Shown: positions 1 to 8,333, numbered from the stretch's first letter. The stretch is 64,000 nucleotides of DNA from Sphingomonas vulcanisoli (GCF_011761305.1 NZ_JAAOZC010000003.1:310001-374000); one strand, 5' to 3'. Translations and numbers: made by a program. Notes: generated from the letters alone by a model not told the origin.

Positions 1-1
1 G

Positions 2-1261
2 GTGGCGCAGCAGCCGGCCAGCGCTAAGCTGACCAACGGCTTCGATCGAATCGCGCTGCATCCGGTGGCCGGGCCGATCCTGCTCGCTGTCTTGATGTTC
101 GTGATGTTCCAGGCGGTCTTCTCGTGGAGCAAGGTCCCGGTGGACGCGCTGGCGAGCCTTCAGGCCAAGATGGCGGCGCTCGCCGTCGCCGATCTGCCGC
201 CGAGTTTCCTGCGGTCTCTGCTTGTCGAGGGCGTCATCAACGGCGTCGGATCGGTCGTCGCCTTCCTGCCGCAGATCCTGGTGCTGTTTCTCTTCATCCT
301 GGTCCTCGAAGCATCGGGCTATATGGTCCGCGCGGCGTTTCTGATGGATCGGATGATGGCAGGCGTGGGGCTTTCGGGCCGCGCGTTCATTCCTCTGCTA
401 TCATCCTTTGCTTGCGCTATCCCGGGCATCATGGCGACGCGATCGATCGATGATGAGCGCGATCGTCTGACGACGATCCTGATCGCGCCCTTGATGACCT
501 GTTCGGCGCGGCTGCCCGTCTATGCGGTGATCATCGGCGCCTTCATCCCCGTGCGCGATCTGTTGCCCGGCGTCGGCTTGCAGGGGCTGGTACTGTTCTG
601 CCTTTATGTCTTCGGGGTCGCGGGGGCGATGCTGGCCGCGGCCGTGATCAAGCGGACCGTGGCGAAGGGCGCCAGCGGCGGTTTCCTGATCGAGATGCCG
701 CGCTACCAGATGCCGATCTGGCGCGATGTCGCAATCGGGCTGTGGCAGCGTTCGCTGATCTTCCTCAAGCGTGCGGGCACGATCATCCTGGCGGTGACCG
801 CGGTGCTTTGGCTGCTGACATCCTATCCGCAGGTGCCCGCGGGCAGCAGCCTCAAGCAGAGCGAATATTCGATCGCCGGGCGGATCGCGTCGGTGATCGA
901 GCCCGTGGTGCGGCCGATCGGCTTCAACCATTCGATCACGCTGGCGCTGATTCCCGCGATGGCGGCGCGCGAGGTCGCGGTCTCGGCGCTGCAGACCACC
1001 TATTCGATCGATGCCGGCGATGATGAGAATAAGGGCGAGCAGCAATTGGTGGGCCGGCTGCGCACCGCCTGGTCGCTGCCGACCGCGCTCGCCTTCCTCG
1101 CCTGGTTCGTCTTCGCGCCGCAGTGCCTGTCGACGATCGCGGTGATCCGGCGCGAAACCAATGGCTGGAGATGGCCGCTGTTCACTTTGGGCTATTTGTT
1201 TGCGCTGGCCTGGGGCGCGGCGGGCATCACCTTCTGGACGGCGACCGCGCTGGGGCTCTGA
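2..1261 (+). CDS. feoB: Ferrous iron transporter FeoB, C-terminal membrane part (5' truncated by window)
   Basis: The frame is open at the window edge, so only the membrane half of the Fe(II) permease is seen; the N-terminal G-protein domain must lie upstream. About eight hydrophobic segments are visible. Two FeoB gate motifs stand out: FACAIPGIMATR at visible residues 136-147 and MTCSARLPVY at 165-174, both carrying the conserved cysteines. The tail contains the usual APQCLSTIAVIRRE segment before the last membrane helix. FeoB imports Fe(II) across the inner membrane. The GTG at base 2 is only the first in-frame start-like codon, not the real start. The family assignment is firm; nothing is visible about feoA. 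Confidence 0.93.
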   Translation: MAQQPASAKLTNGFDRIALHPVAGPILLAVLMFVMFQAVFSWSKVPVDALASLQAKMAALAVADLPPSFLRSLLVEGVINGVGSVVAFLPQILVLFLFILVLEASGYMVRAAFLMDRMMAGVGLSGRAFIPLLSSFACAIPGIMATRSIDDERDRLTTILIAPLMTCSARLPVYAVIIGAFIPVRDLLPGVGLQGLVLFCLYVFGVAGAMLAAAVIKRTVAKGASGGFLIEMPRYQMPIWRDVAIGLWQRSLIFLKRAGTIILAVTAVLWLLTSYPQVPAGSSLKQSEYSIAGRIASVIEPVVRPIGFNHSITLALIPAMAAREVAVSALQTTYSIDAGDDENKGEQQLVGRLRTAWSLPTALAFLAWFVFAPQCLSTIAVIRRETNGWRWPLFTLGYLFALAWGAAGITFWTATALGL

Positions 1262-1293
1262 TCCGCGCACTTATCCCAAGCACTCTCAAATTC

Positions 1294-1348
1294 CGATCGT
1301 GTCGAGCGCAGTCGAGACACGTCCCTCGACTTCGCTCGGGACGAACGG
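1294..1348. repeat. Intergenic palindromic repeat (tandem small hairpins)
   Basis: Two adjacent small hairpins lie between feoB and ssb: GTGTC/GACAC (1299-1303 with 1316-1320) and GTCCC/GGGAC (1321-1325 with 1338-1342). Their loops read like tcgac-ttcgctc. This pattern recurs widely between genes in sphingomonad genomes as far as I remember; here it is simply a REP-like element. It may also act as a weak 3' end for feoB. Confidence 0.6.
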
Positions 1349-1382
1349 TTAATGAGGGTCAGGAATCAGGAGAGCAAACGGC

Positions 1383-1901
1383 ATGGCCGGCAGCGTCAAC
1401 AAAGTCATTCTCGTCGGCAATCTCGGGCGCGATCCCGAATCGCGAACCTTCCAGAACGGCGGCAAGGTGGTGAACCTGCGGATCGCGACCAGCGAGACGT
1501 GGAAGGACCGCAGCTCGGGCGAGCGCAAGGAGCGCACCGAATGGCATAGCGTCGCCATCTTCAGTGAACCGCTGGCCAACACCGCCGAAAAATATCTGCG
1601 CAAAGGCTCAAAGGTCTACATCGAGGGATCGCTGGAAACACGGAAGTGGCAGGATCAATCGGGCAACGACAAATATAGCACCGAGGTCGTGCTGCGGCCG
1701 TTCACCGGTACACTCGTCATGCTCGACGGTCGCGGCGAGGGCGGCGGGCAGAGCAGTGGTGGTGGTGGCGGTTGGAGCGAAGAGCCCAACGACTTTGGCG
1801 GCGGCTATGGCGGTGGCGCTCGCTCGGGCGGTGCTGGTGGGGGCGGTGCCTCGCGCCCGGCGCCTTTCGACAACGACCTCGACGACGACGTGCCCTTCTG
1901 A
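1383..1901 (+). CDS. ssb: Single-stranded DNA-binding protein
   Basis: 172 aa. It binds and protects ssDNA in replication, repair and recombination. Residues 4-108 form the OB fold, starting [16 protein letters not shown], with the EWHSV segment and the [18 protein letters not shown] strand typical of bacterial SSB. Residues 115-160 form a Gly/Ser-rich disordered linker. The acidic tip DDDVPF (last six residues) matches the DDDIPF partner-docking tail. The ATG is preceded by AGGAGAG at a suitable distance. The gene stands alone between two repeat elements. Confidence 0.97.
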   Translation: MAGSVNKVILVGNLGRDPESRTFQNGGKVVNLRIATSETWKDRSSGERKERTEWHSVAIFSEPLANTAEKYLRKGSKVYIEGSLETRKWQDQSGNDKYSTEVVLRPFTGTLVMLDGRGEGGGQSSGGGGGWSEEPNDFGGGYGGGARSGGAGGGGASRPAPFDNDLDDDVPF

Positions 1902-1942
1902 AAGGGCATCGGCCGCGACGTGCGCAATCATTGAGCTTGGCG

Positions 1943-2024
1943 TCACCCCGGACTTGTTCCGGGGTCCACCCGACAATGATTTCCGGAGATTGCGGATAGG
2001 TGGATGCCGGACCAAGCCCGGCAT
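1943..2024. repeat. BIME-like palindromic repeat (three stems)
   Basis: Between ssb and the convergent GNAT gene. The first hairpin is CCCCGGA/TCCGGGG (1946-1952 with 1958-1964). The second is TGCCGG/CCGGCA (2005-2010 with 2018-2023). A third pairing, TCCACC (1965-1970) with GGTGGA (1999-2004), folds the two into one cruciform-like unit. The sequence CACCCCGGACTTGTTCCGGG is a common alphaproteobacterial intergenic repeat. It may terminate both convergent transcripts, although no T-run is present. Confidence 0.7.
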
Positions 2025-2032
2025 AACGCTCG

Positions 2033-2710
2033 CTAAAGCGGCGCGAGCATTGTCAGCAACAGCTCCCGCCGCGTGCGATAGCCCAGCCGTTCGTAAAGCG
2101 CGTTGGCGGCGACGTTGGCCGCATAGCTGTGGAGGATAGGCGTCTCGCCACGCTCCAGAATACGCTGGGCGACGATCGTCATCAGTGCGGCGGCATAGCC
2201 CTGGCCGCGATGATCGGGGTGCGTGCAGACGCCGCTGACCTCGACATAGCCCTCGGGCTGGAGCCGCTGGCCGGCCATGGCGATAAGCGCGCCGCCCTGC
2301 TTGATCCCGATGAAGCCGCCCAGTTCATAGGTGTTGGTCTTGAATGGCCCCGGTTCGGTCAACAGCGCCAGCGCGAGCATGGTGGGGCCGTCCTCGGGCG
2401 TCAGCTCTACGAATGGCACAGGCGGAGGGACGGGGCTCGGTCGATCGAGCACCATCTGCAGGCAGGGCTTGGCGGAGAGCTGTCGATAGCTGGGCGGTGC
2501 TGGTGGCGCTTCGGCTTCGAGCATCGCGAACGGCTCGCCGCCAGCGAGGCGTGCCAGCGCCTCCAGGTTTGCCGCCCCGCTATCGGCGGTCGCCGCGAAG
2601 ATACCGATGTCATGGCGAAAGCGCACGGCCGGGCCATCGGCGATCGTCAGCGCCGCTTGCCGTCCGGTTAAAGCGTTCCAAACCGGCCGATCGCGCGGAT
2701 CGCCGCTCAT
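2033..2710 (-). CDS. GNAT family N-acetyltransferase (FR47-like)
   Basis: 225 aa. The C-terminal half holds the GNAT fold with the acetyl-CoA loop VCTHPDHRGQGYAAALM around residues 161-177, followed by LHSYAANVAANALYERLGYR, the usual helix and strand before the C-terminus. The N-terminal about 90 residues are less conserved, as in FR47-like two-lobed members. The substrate cannot be read from sequence. Its start overlaps the YceD-family gene by 4 bp, so the two are translationally coupled. Confidence 0.85.
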   Translation of the reverse strand: MSGDPRDRPVWNALTGRQAALTIADGPAVRFRHDIGIFAATADSGAANLEALARLAGGEPFAMLEAEAPPAPPSYRQLSAKPCLQMVLDRPSPVPPPVPFVELTPEDGPTMLALALLTEPGPFKTNTYELGGFIGIKQGGALIAMAGQRLQPEGYVEVSGVCTHPDHRGQGYAAALMTIVAQRILERGETPILHSYAANVAANALYERLGYRTRRELLLTMLAPL

Positions 2711-3234
2711 TTCTTGAGCAGATCAGCTAATCCGGCGAGCGGGGAGGGGGCGATCGCGTCGCCTTCCTGCAGCACCCCCGCCGCGCGCAGCACGGCATCG
2801 GCATCGGGTGCGCGGGGAAAAGGATCGAGCGAGAGGGTCATCGTCTGGGCGACGGCTTCGCCGAGATCGATCGCGCCGCCGGTATAGGCCATGTCATCGA
2901 GCGCATCGCTGTCGATCTCCACGTCCTCGTCGGGCGCATCGGTCTCGGGCACGAAGCGCAGCGCGAAGGGCGCATCGATCGCCTGCGGCACGTCCGCGCC
3001 ACTGGCGACGCAGGCTTGTATGACCTGTGCGACGATCCGTCCCTCGGCAGAGACGACCGCGCCGTCGCGTATCAGCGTTGCCTCGGCACTCAGCCGGTCC
3101 AGCGCCAGCAGATCGAAGCGGGCGGCGAGCGCGGCGCACTCCGCAGGGTCCGCCTCGATCGAGACCTTGCGCGGCTCGCCCAGCGTATCGAGCGCATAGG
3201 CGCGGGAAAATTCGGGCGGGGTCACGCCGGCCAA
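2707..3234 (-). CDS. YceD family protein (DUF177)
   Basis: 175 aa. It matches the DUF177/YceD family, which in other bacteria lies beside rpmF and is linked to 23S rRNA or ribosome assembly. The recognisable stretch is VIQACVASGADVPQAIDAPF, followed by an acidic segment (EDVEIDSDALDD) and the DLGEAVAQTMTLSLDPFPRAP region, where the family signature E.....L.L...P..P lies. Here it is not next to rpmF. It sits between the bc1 chaperone (13 bp overlap upstream) and a GNAT gene (4 bp overlap), forming a compact minus-strand operon. Confidence 0.85.
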   Translation of the reverse strand: MAGVTPPEFSRAYALDTLGEPRKVSIEADPAECAALAARFDLLALDRLSAEATLIRDGAVVSAEGRIVAQVIQACVASGADVPQAIDAPFALRFVPETDAPDEDVEIDSDALDDMAYTGGAIDLGEAVAQTMTLSLDPFPRAPDADAVLRAAGVLQEGDAIAPSPLAGLADLLKK

Positions 3235-3752
3235 TCCCCGTGCAATATCTCGCCGATCGGCGTGGCCGCCAGCGCGGCGCGAAACGCGATCAGTCCGTCG
3301 CGCAGCACCGCGACCTGCGCCGGCGGCGCGCCGGCCTCAACCCGCAGCAGATTGCGCGCCACCGCCCCATCGAGATCACCGCCCTCGGCCAGCGCCTCAC
3401 GGAAAGCGCCCAACCTTCCGCCGAGCATGCTCATCAGCCGCCCGATATGTTTGCCGACAAGCAAGTCGCCGACGCCCTCCTGGCGGAGCTGGCCGTCCAT
3501 ATCGTCAATGAAGATTTCTGTGAGCCGCGCCGAGGGCTCGCGCGCGGCATCGCCCTCTGTTTCCAAGCGCAGCAGCACGAGGCTCAGGATCGCGCTGACC
3601 ATATCGAAGCGGCCATCGATCGTATCGGGAACGCCGCCCTCGCGGTACCAGACCGGGCGGCGCGCGGTGCTGACGATCTGCCGATACAGCGGGATCATCG
3701 CTTCGCGTGCGCCATCGCGCCCGGTCAGCTTCCGCAACAATGTCTTGAGCAC
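3222..3752 (-). CDS. Ubiquinol-cytochrome c chaperone (CBP3 family)
   Basis: About 176 aa. It resembles the CBP3/UQCC1 family, which assists cytochrome b and bc1 complex assembly. Supporting segments are AMIPLYRQIVSTARRPVWYR near the N-terminus and FDMVSAILSLVLLRLE, FIDDMDGQLRQEGVGDLLVG and HIGRLMSMLGGRLGAFREAL in the middle. I chose the GTG at 3752 because GGGAGG (3763-3758) sits 5 nt upstream; a second GTG at 3755 and an ATG further upstream are alternatives. It is the first gene of the chaperone-YceD-GNAT operon and is divergent from bamE. Confidence 0.85.
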   Translation of the reverse strand: MLKTLLRKLTGRDGAREAMIPLYRQIVSTARRPVWYREGGVPDTIDGRFDMVSAILSLVLLRLETEGDAAREPSARLTEIFIDDMDGQLRQEGVGDLLVGKHIGRLMSMLGGRLGAFREALAEGGDLDGAVARNLLRVEAGAPPAQVAVLRDGLIAFRAALAATPIGEILHGDWPA

Positions 3753-3873
3753 CACGCCTCCCTTTGCGGCCAGCCGTGCTTGCCGACGCCGCCTGCCCCG
3801 CATATTGAGGCCCGCGCGCCCCGATGCAACCGGTGGGGTTGGCAAGGTGAGAGTGGCGGGAGACCAAGCAGCG

Positions 3874-4350
3874 ATGGCCAAGTTGATGAAGCGCAAATCG
3901 GCGGCCCTGTTGCTGTCGGTCGCCGCGCTCGGCCTGGGAGGCTGCACCCGCGTGCTGGATCACCAGGGTTATGTCCTCGATCCGGTGCTGGCCGGCGGCA
4001 TCGAGCCCGGTATCGACAACCGCAATTCGGTTGAGAAGACGCTGGGCCGCCCGAGCCTGGTCAGCGAATTCGATGGCGGCCAGAATTGGTATTATTGGTC
4101 GCGCGGCACCTCGCAATTCGCGGCGGGGACGCCGAAGCCGGTGGCGCAGGCGATGCTCACGGTGCGATTCTCGCCTGCGGGGGACGTCACGGACGTGCAG
4201 CACACCAAGCGCGAGACGATCCGTTACGTGTCGCTGTTCGGCCGCACCACGCCGACGCTCGGCCGCAAGCGCAATTTCTTCTCCGAATTGTTCGGTAACA
4301 TCGGCGCGGGCGGACGTGGTGCTGCGCCGACGGCGGACAAGCCCAACTAA
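3874..4350 (+). CDS. bamE: Outer membrane protein assembly factor BamE (SmpA/OmlA)
   Basis: 158 aa lipoprotein of the BAM complex that inserts beta-barrels into the outer membrane. A lipoprotein signal is clear: basic N-terminus MAKLMKRK, hydrophobic core, then lipobox LGGC with Cys at about residue 24. The SmpA/OmlA domain follows: VLAGGIEPGIDNRNSVEKTL, LGRPSLVSEFDGGQNWYY and the C-terminal strand TVRFSPAGDVTDVQ. The ATG at 3874 follows GGGAG; the ATG at 3886 would also keep the signal peptide. It is divergent from the bc1 chaperone, a layout often seen in alphaproteobacteria. Confidence 0.9.
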   Translation: MAKLMKRKSAALLLSVAALGLGGCTRVLDHQGYVLDPVLAGGIEPGIDNRNSVEKTLGRPSLVSEFDGGQNWYYWSRGTSQFAAGTPKPVAQAMLTVRFSPAGDVTDVQHTKRETIRYVSLFGRTTPTLGRKRNFFSELFGNIGAGGRGAAPTADKPN

Positions 4351-4428
4351 GCCACGCCAAAGCTTGCTCTCCGGCGGCGAGTTCCCACATAGGGCGCCGT
4401 AACGAACGGTATCCAAGGGAGCGATGAT

Positions 4429-5340
4429 TTGGCGACGCTGGGCATGAGCGCGGCCGATAAGGAAGCGATCGAGAAGTTTCGGCGCGATGTCGTCGATCCT
4501 TCGATGAACGCGCTCGTCATCCTCGATTTCTGGGCGGAATGGTGCGGGCCCTGCAAGCAGCTGACGCCGATCCTGGAAAAGGTGGCGCGCGATTATGCGG
4601 CCAAGGGCGTGGTTCTCGCCAAGATCAACGTCGATGAGGATAAGCTCATCGCGGCGCAGTTCCGCGTGCAGTCGATTCCCACTGTCTATGCGATCTTCCA
4701 GGGCCAGCCGGTCGCCGATCTGACTCCGGCGCGTACCGAGGGGCAGCTGACGCAGATGCTCGATCAGATCCTCCGCCAGCTGCCGATCCAGAGCGAGGCC
4801 GATGCGCTGGCGCAGGATATCGCGCCGCTGATCGCGATGGGCGAGGAGGCGCTGGAGGCCGGTGACGCCGAGCGCGCGATATCGATTTTTGCTCAGATCG
4901 TTGAGATGGCGCCCGAAGACCCCGTGGTGGTCGGCGGGCTCGCAAGGGCGCTGCTCGCGGCGGGGCAGACCGATGAGGCGAAGGCAATGCTCGATGCGCT
5001 GCCCGAGGATAAAGCCAAGGATCCGGCGATTCAGCGTGCGCGCGCGGCGGTGACGCTGGCGGCGGAAGCGGCCCCGGCCGAAGATCTCGATCCGCTGCGC
5101 GCGAAAGTCGCCGCCGATCCCGCCGATCAGGACGCGCGTTATGAGCTGGCGGGCGCCTTGATGGGGGCGGGTGATCGCGATGGCGCGGCCGATCTGCTGC
5201 TCGGCTCGATCGAGCTGGATCGCGACTGGAACGAGGCCGCGGCGCGCAAGCGGCTGATCACCCTGTTCGAGGCGACCGGTCTTGAAGATCCCTGGGTTTC
5301 CGCGCAACGTAGGCGGCTCTCGGCCATTCTGTTCGGATAA
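4429..5340 (+). CDS. Thioredoxin-TPR co-chaperone (CnoX/YbbN-like)
   Basis: 303 aa. The N-terminal thioredoxin domain (about 15-115) carries the intact WCGPC active site at residues 38-42 and the cis-Pro loop QSIPTVY. Residues 125-300 form TPR-like helical repeats (EALEAGDAERAISIFAQIVE, ALLAAGQTDEAKAMLDALPE, LAGALMGAGDRDGAADLLLG). This is the layout of CnoX/YbbN, a redox-regulated holdase that works with GroEL and DnaK. The start is TTG at 4429 with AAGGGA 8 nt upstream; ATG at 4444 is the alternative. The next gene's ATG overlaps this stop by one base. Confidence 0.9.
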   Translation: MATLGMSAADKEAIEKFRRDVVDPSMNALVILDFWAEWCGPCKQLTPILEKVARDYAAKGVVLAKINVDEDKLIAAQFRVQSIPTVYAIFQGQPVADLTPARTEGQLTQMLDQILRQLPIQSEADALAQDIAPLIAMGEEALEAGDAERAISIFAQIVEMAPEDPVVVGGLARALLAAGQTDEAKAMLDALPEDKAKDPAIQRARAAVTLAAEAAPAEDLDPLRAKVAADPADQDARYELAGALMGAGDRDGAADLLLGSIELDRDWNEAAARKRLITLFEATGLEDPWVSAQRRRLSAILFG

Positions 5341-5969
5341 TGATCAAGACCGGTTCCCGTCTGTCCATCTTTCCGCTGCCGGGCGCGCTGCTGCTGCCGC
5401 GCGCCTATCTGCCGCTGCACATCTTCGAGCCGCGCTATCGGGCGCTGGTCAGCGACAGCCTGGCGCGGGATCGTCGGGTCGCGATGATCCAGCCGATTCC
5501 GGGCGAGGAACGAGCGGACCGTCCCGATCTCTTCGATATCGGCTGCGTCGGCCGCATCGCCAATGTCGAGGCGCTGGAGGATGGCCGTTTCAACCTGATC
5601 CTCGAAGGCGTCTCGCGCTTTCGTGTCGTCCGCGAACTGGAGGCCGGCACCGCCTTTCGCCAGATCGAGGCCAGTTTCGACGAATTCTCCGAGGATGAAG
5701 CCGATCCTGATCCGCTGCCGAGCCCGATGCGCTCCGAGATCGAGCGTGAGGCGCGGCGGTTCGCCGATGCGCGCGGGCTGATGATCGACTGGGACGGGGT
5801 CGAGCGGCTCGACGATGAATCTCTGGTCAACGGCATGGCGCAGGCGATCCCGTTCGACGTCGTCACCAAGCAGGCCTTGCTGGAAGCGGCGGACGCTCTG
5901 GCGCGCGCCGATCTGCTGGTGGATTTCCTGCGCCTCGGCGCCGGAGACGGCAGTCAGACCCTGCAATAA
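5340..5969 (+). CDS. Lon N-terminal (substrate-binding) domain protein
   Basis: 209 aa. It contains only the LON substrate-binding (PUA-like) domain, with the family opening LSIFPLPGALLLPRAYLPLH and the IFEPRYRALV helix, then IGCVGRIANVEALEDGRFNL and ILEGVSRFRV. No AAA+ or protease domain is present, so it is the stand-alone family, whose role in substrate recognition is inferred from Lon. The start codon overlaps the stop of the CnoX-like gene (TAATG), so translation is coupled. Pairing with a holdase suggests a proteostasis operon. Confidence 0.9.
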   Translation: MIKTGSRLSIFPLPGALLLPRAYLPLHIFEPRYRALVSDSLARDRRVAMIQPIPGEERADRPDLFDIGCVGRIANVEALEDGRFNLILEGVSRFRVVRELEAGTAFRQIEASFDEFSEDEADPDPLPSPMRSEIEREARRFADARGLMIDWDGVERLDDESLVNGMAQAIPFDVVTKQALLEAADALARADLLVDFLRLGAGDGSQTLQ

Positions 5970-6028
5970 GCACCCGATTTCGCGCGAAAGCGGATTAGCG
6001 TCGCTCCCGTAACAATTGCTTACGTTTT

Positions 6029-6050
6029 AACCCGGAATTTCGGGGTTTTT
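6029..6050 (+). terminator. Weak intrinsic terminator after the CnoX/Lon-N operon
   Basis: AACCCG, a short loop GAATTT, then CGGGGTT running into a T-rich stretch (ggggttttta). The stem is short, about 5 bp with one bulge, so efficiency is uncertain. Its position, 60 bp after the stop, fits transcript termination. Confidence 0.4.
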
Positions 6051-6111
6051 ACGTATGGCGGTCCATTGTCTTAACCATCAAATGCCGCTTAACACGATGA
6101 GGGCATGACCG

Positions 6112-6210
6112 ATGGAACAGGCGATTTTCCCGAAAGCGGCACTCGGCCCCGCGTTGCTGATGGGCACCGGAGTCTGGGCTGCTTTGATCGCCCTGATCCA
6201 CGTGCTTTGA
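6112..6210 (+). CDS. Putative 32-residue single-span membrane microprotein
   Basis: A short frame reads MEQAIFPKAALGPALLMGTG, then VWAALIALIHVL and stop. It has one hydrophobic segment (about residues 10-32), a short polar N-terminus with one acidic and one basic residue, and no frame break. GAGGGC lies 8 nt before the ATG. It lies 17 bp before the next ribosome binding site, so it may be co-transcribed with the small Cys/His protein that follows. I do not recognise a family; a conservation check would decide whether it is translated. Confidence 0.45.
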   Translation: MEQAIFPKAALGPALLMGTGVWAALIALIHVL

Positions 6211-6229
6211 TTGGAAAGGGGACATTGTG

Positions 6230-6430
6230 ATGGAAATACTTCGCAAGATCCGCTGCTGGCTGGGGCATCATCACCGGTCGCGTTTTCACGTCCGGATGGG
6301 CAGCGATCGCCAGTGGCGCTCCAAATGCGATGGCTGCGGCGTGCGCATGCAGTGGGTAGCGGCCAGCGACCAGTGGATGACGATCGCCGATCATCGTGCC
6401 ATCCCCCGCGATCAGCGGATCACCGCCTAA
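6230..6430 (+). CDS. Small Cys/His protein, possible zinc ribbon, function unknown
   Basis: 66 aa. It has Cys9 followed by Gly-His-His-His (13-15) and a CDGC knuckle at Cys33/Cys36 (SKCDGCGVRMQW). The spacing of one Cys/His pair and one CxxC could bind zinc, recalling small DUF1660-like proteins, but that resemblance is weak. The start ATG at 6230 has AAAGGGGA 7 nt upstream; an in-frame GTG at 6227 sits too close to it. Its stop overlaps the convergent hydroxylase stop by 4 bp. Confidence 0.65.
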   Translation: MEILRKIRCWLGHHHRSRFHVRMGSDRQWRSKCDGCGVRMQWVAASDQWMTIADHRAIPRDQRITA

Positions 6431-7647
6431 ACCGGCTGACCGCCGAGCAGCTTGGGGAGTTGCCCCGATTCCCCACGCGCTTCGGCCATGAAGGCGCGCT
6501 TCAGCGGCGGTAGCCGATCGACCAACCCCAATCCGAAGCGGCGTATCGCGCGCGGCGCTTTACCCCGCAGCCCGAACAGACGGGTAAGACTGTCCGTGGC
6601 GGCGGCGACCATCAATGTATCGAGCGCGCGCCAGCGTTGATAGCGATCGAGCAATTGGGCGTCGCCGAGATCGAGTCCAAGCCGGGCACCCTCCACCAGC
6701 ACTTCGGCCAAAGCGGCGACATCGCGGAATCCCAAGTTGAGACCCTGGCCCGCGATAGGGTGGATACCATGCCCGGCATCGCCGACCAGCGCCAGCCGCT
6801 CAGCAGTGATCTTCGTGGTATGGTGGAAACCCAGCGGATAGGCCGCACGCGGCGAGGCGGCGCGGAGAGCCCCCAACATTCCGCCCATGCGTTTCTCCGC
6901 TTCGGCCAGGAAAGCGCGATCGGGCAGATCGAGCATCGCCGCCTTGTCCCGCGCCGCCACCGTCCAGACGATCGCCGAGCGATGTCCCTCGGCGTCGTCC
7001 AGCATCGGCAGCAGCGCGAATGGGCCGCTGGGATAGAAGATCTCGTAAGCGATATTGCCGTGCGGCGCTTCGTGGCCGAGCGTGGCGATGATTGCGGCGT
7101 GATCGTAGCTCCAGCGCGCGACGGTAATTCCCGCCGCCTCGCGCGTCGGGGAATGGCGCCCCTCGGCGGCGATCAGCAGCGCGGCGGAGACGGTGCGCCC
7201 GTCGGCAAGCGTAACGCGCACCTCGTGATCGTTGCGTTCGGTCTTCACCGGCGTTGTCGGCATCAGCAAAGTGACGCTGGCCGCCTCCGCTGCCGCGAAG
7301 TGAAGCGTCTGCCGTAGCACGCGATTCTCGAACATCAGGCCGAGCGGGCCCTCGCTTGCGTCGGCATCGAAATCGAGCATGTTGGGCGCGAGCCCATCGC
7401 TGACGCGGATCGTGTTGATCGGGCAGCCCTTGCCGTCCAGCCGCTTGGCCACGCCGATCGCCTCCAGCATCGCCCAGGAAGCGCTGGCCACTGCGGAGGC
7501 ACGGCCGTCGAACCCCGCCGCCTGTACCGTGGCCGGATCGGCCGGATCGATCACGATGCTGGTAAGGCCGTGGGCATCCAGCGCGAGCGCGAGCGTCAGG
7601 CCGACCAGGCCCCCGCCGAGAATGATGACATCGGAGCGTTCCATCAT
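6427..7647 (-). CDS. UbiH/UbiF-family FAD-dependent hydroxylase
   Basis: 406 aa class A flavoprotein monooxygenase of ubiquinone ring hydroxylation. The FAD-binding GxGxxG region is VIILGGGLVGLTLALALDAHG near residues 7-27. The middle motif region LIAAEGRHSPTREAAGI carries the UbiH-type replacement of DG by EG. The second FAD motif is LVGDAGHGIHPIAGQGLNLG near residues 287-306. It could act as UbiH, UbiF or UbiL; position specificity is not readable here. Two adjacent ATGs (7647 and 7644) follow GAGGA; the spacing favours 7644. Confidence 0.92.
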   Translation of the reverse strand: MMERSDVIILGGGLVGLTLALALDAHGLTSIVIDPADPATVQAAGFDGRASAVASASWAMLEAIGVAKRLDGKGCPINTIRVSDGLAPNMLDFDADASEGPLGLMFENRVLRQTLHFAAAEAASVTLLMPTTPVKTERNDHEVRVTLADGRTVSAALLIAAEGRHSPTREAAGITVARWSYDHAAIIATLGHEAPHGNIAYEIFYPSGPFALLPMLDDAEGHRSAIVWTVAARDKAAMLDLPDRAFLAEAEKRMGGMLGALRAASPRAAYPLGFHHTTKITAERLALVGDAGHGIHPIAGQGLNLGFRDVAALAEVLVEGARLGLDLGDAQLLDRYQRWRALDTLMVAAATDSLTRLFGLRGKAPRAIRRFGLGLVDRLPPLKRAFMAEARGESGQLPKLLGGQPV

Positions 7648-7895
7648 TCCTCTAAAGACCTACCGCAAGCGATTGACCAGCCCCTTCGCAAACCCAGGCG
7701 GGAGCACTATCTTATCCTTATGTTGGGAATTTTCGCGCGAGTATGCCGTCACGTCGTCTGACTCTAACCCATGTGGATTTCCGCAGCGCAATAACGAGGT
7801 CGGCTCGCTAAATGCCACCCCAATGTTCGGAATATTTTCCGGTGTTAGTGATCTAAATACTGCATTTCGCTCACTTTTCTCTTTTTCGGTTGATC
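7648..7895. other. AT-rich intergenic region between divergent ubiH-like and XRE genes
   Basis: 248 bp without a credible gene. Base composition drops well below that of the neighbours, with runs such as ggaatattttccggtg and cacttttctctttttcgg. It must hold both divergent promoters. No clear -35/-10 pair or strong palindrome was found beyond the short GGAATATTTTCC segment near 7830-7841, a 12-base near-palindrome that could be an operator. Confidence 0.5.
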
Positions 7896-8249
7896 ATGCA
7901 AATGCTTAAAAATCTGCCTCAAGTAGATGAGGATCTCAACGAGCGAGAAACGCTTCTGGCGATGCTCGCAGAAGCGCGCACCTTAGTTCAAAGGCTGGAG
8001 ACCGCGCTTTGGCGGCTCAACGATCCGGATGACCGGGATGCCAACCCGGTTCTTTACTGGCGAAGGAAACGCCGGATCAGTCAATCCGAACTTGCCAGGA
8101 TGGTAGGCGTGACGGCCGCTGCGATCTGCCGGATAGAACATGCCGCGCATGTCGCGGCCCGCCCGGAGACCCTGAAGGGCATCAGTGCTGCGCTGAACGT
8201 ACCTGTGGAGTGGTTGACCGTGGCGCGACCCATACGCTCTGATCGCTAG
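7896..8249 (+). CDS. XRE-family helix-turn-helix regulator
   Basis: About 117 aa. An XRE HTH spans roughly residues 50-108: VLYWRRKRRISQSELARMVG, VTAAAICRIEHAAHVAARPE, TLKGISAALNVPVEWLT. The N-terminal about 45 residues are acidic and helical (NERETLLAMLAEARTLVQRL) and may mediate dimerisation. ATG 7896 is the likely start (an upstream TTG at 7890 also exists), with no good Shine-Dalgarno. The 240 bp before it are clearly more AT-rich than the surroundings, so the promoter region may be imported or self-regulated. Target genes are unknown. Confidence 0.8.
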   Translation: MQMLKNLPQVDEDLNERETLLAMLAEARTLVQRLETALWRLNDPDDRDANPVLYWRRKRRISQSELARMVGVTAAAICRIEHAAHVAARPETLKGISAALNVPVEWLTVARPIRSDR

Positions 8250-8333
8250 CGCGCACGGCAGAGATGGTGGGATAGCGACAGACTGTAAGACGGGCCGTCC
8301 GCTGTTGCTCCCATTGGCGGCTTGCCCAGGTCT

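Noticed and set aside
3505-5307. A 600-codon minus-strand frame across bamE and the thioredoxin-TPR gene
   Set aside because: It crosses several real genes, and its translation is Arg-rich without recognisable motifs.
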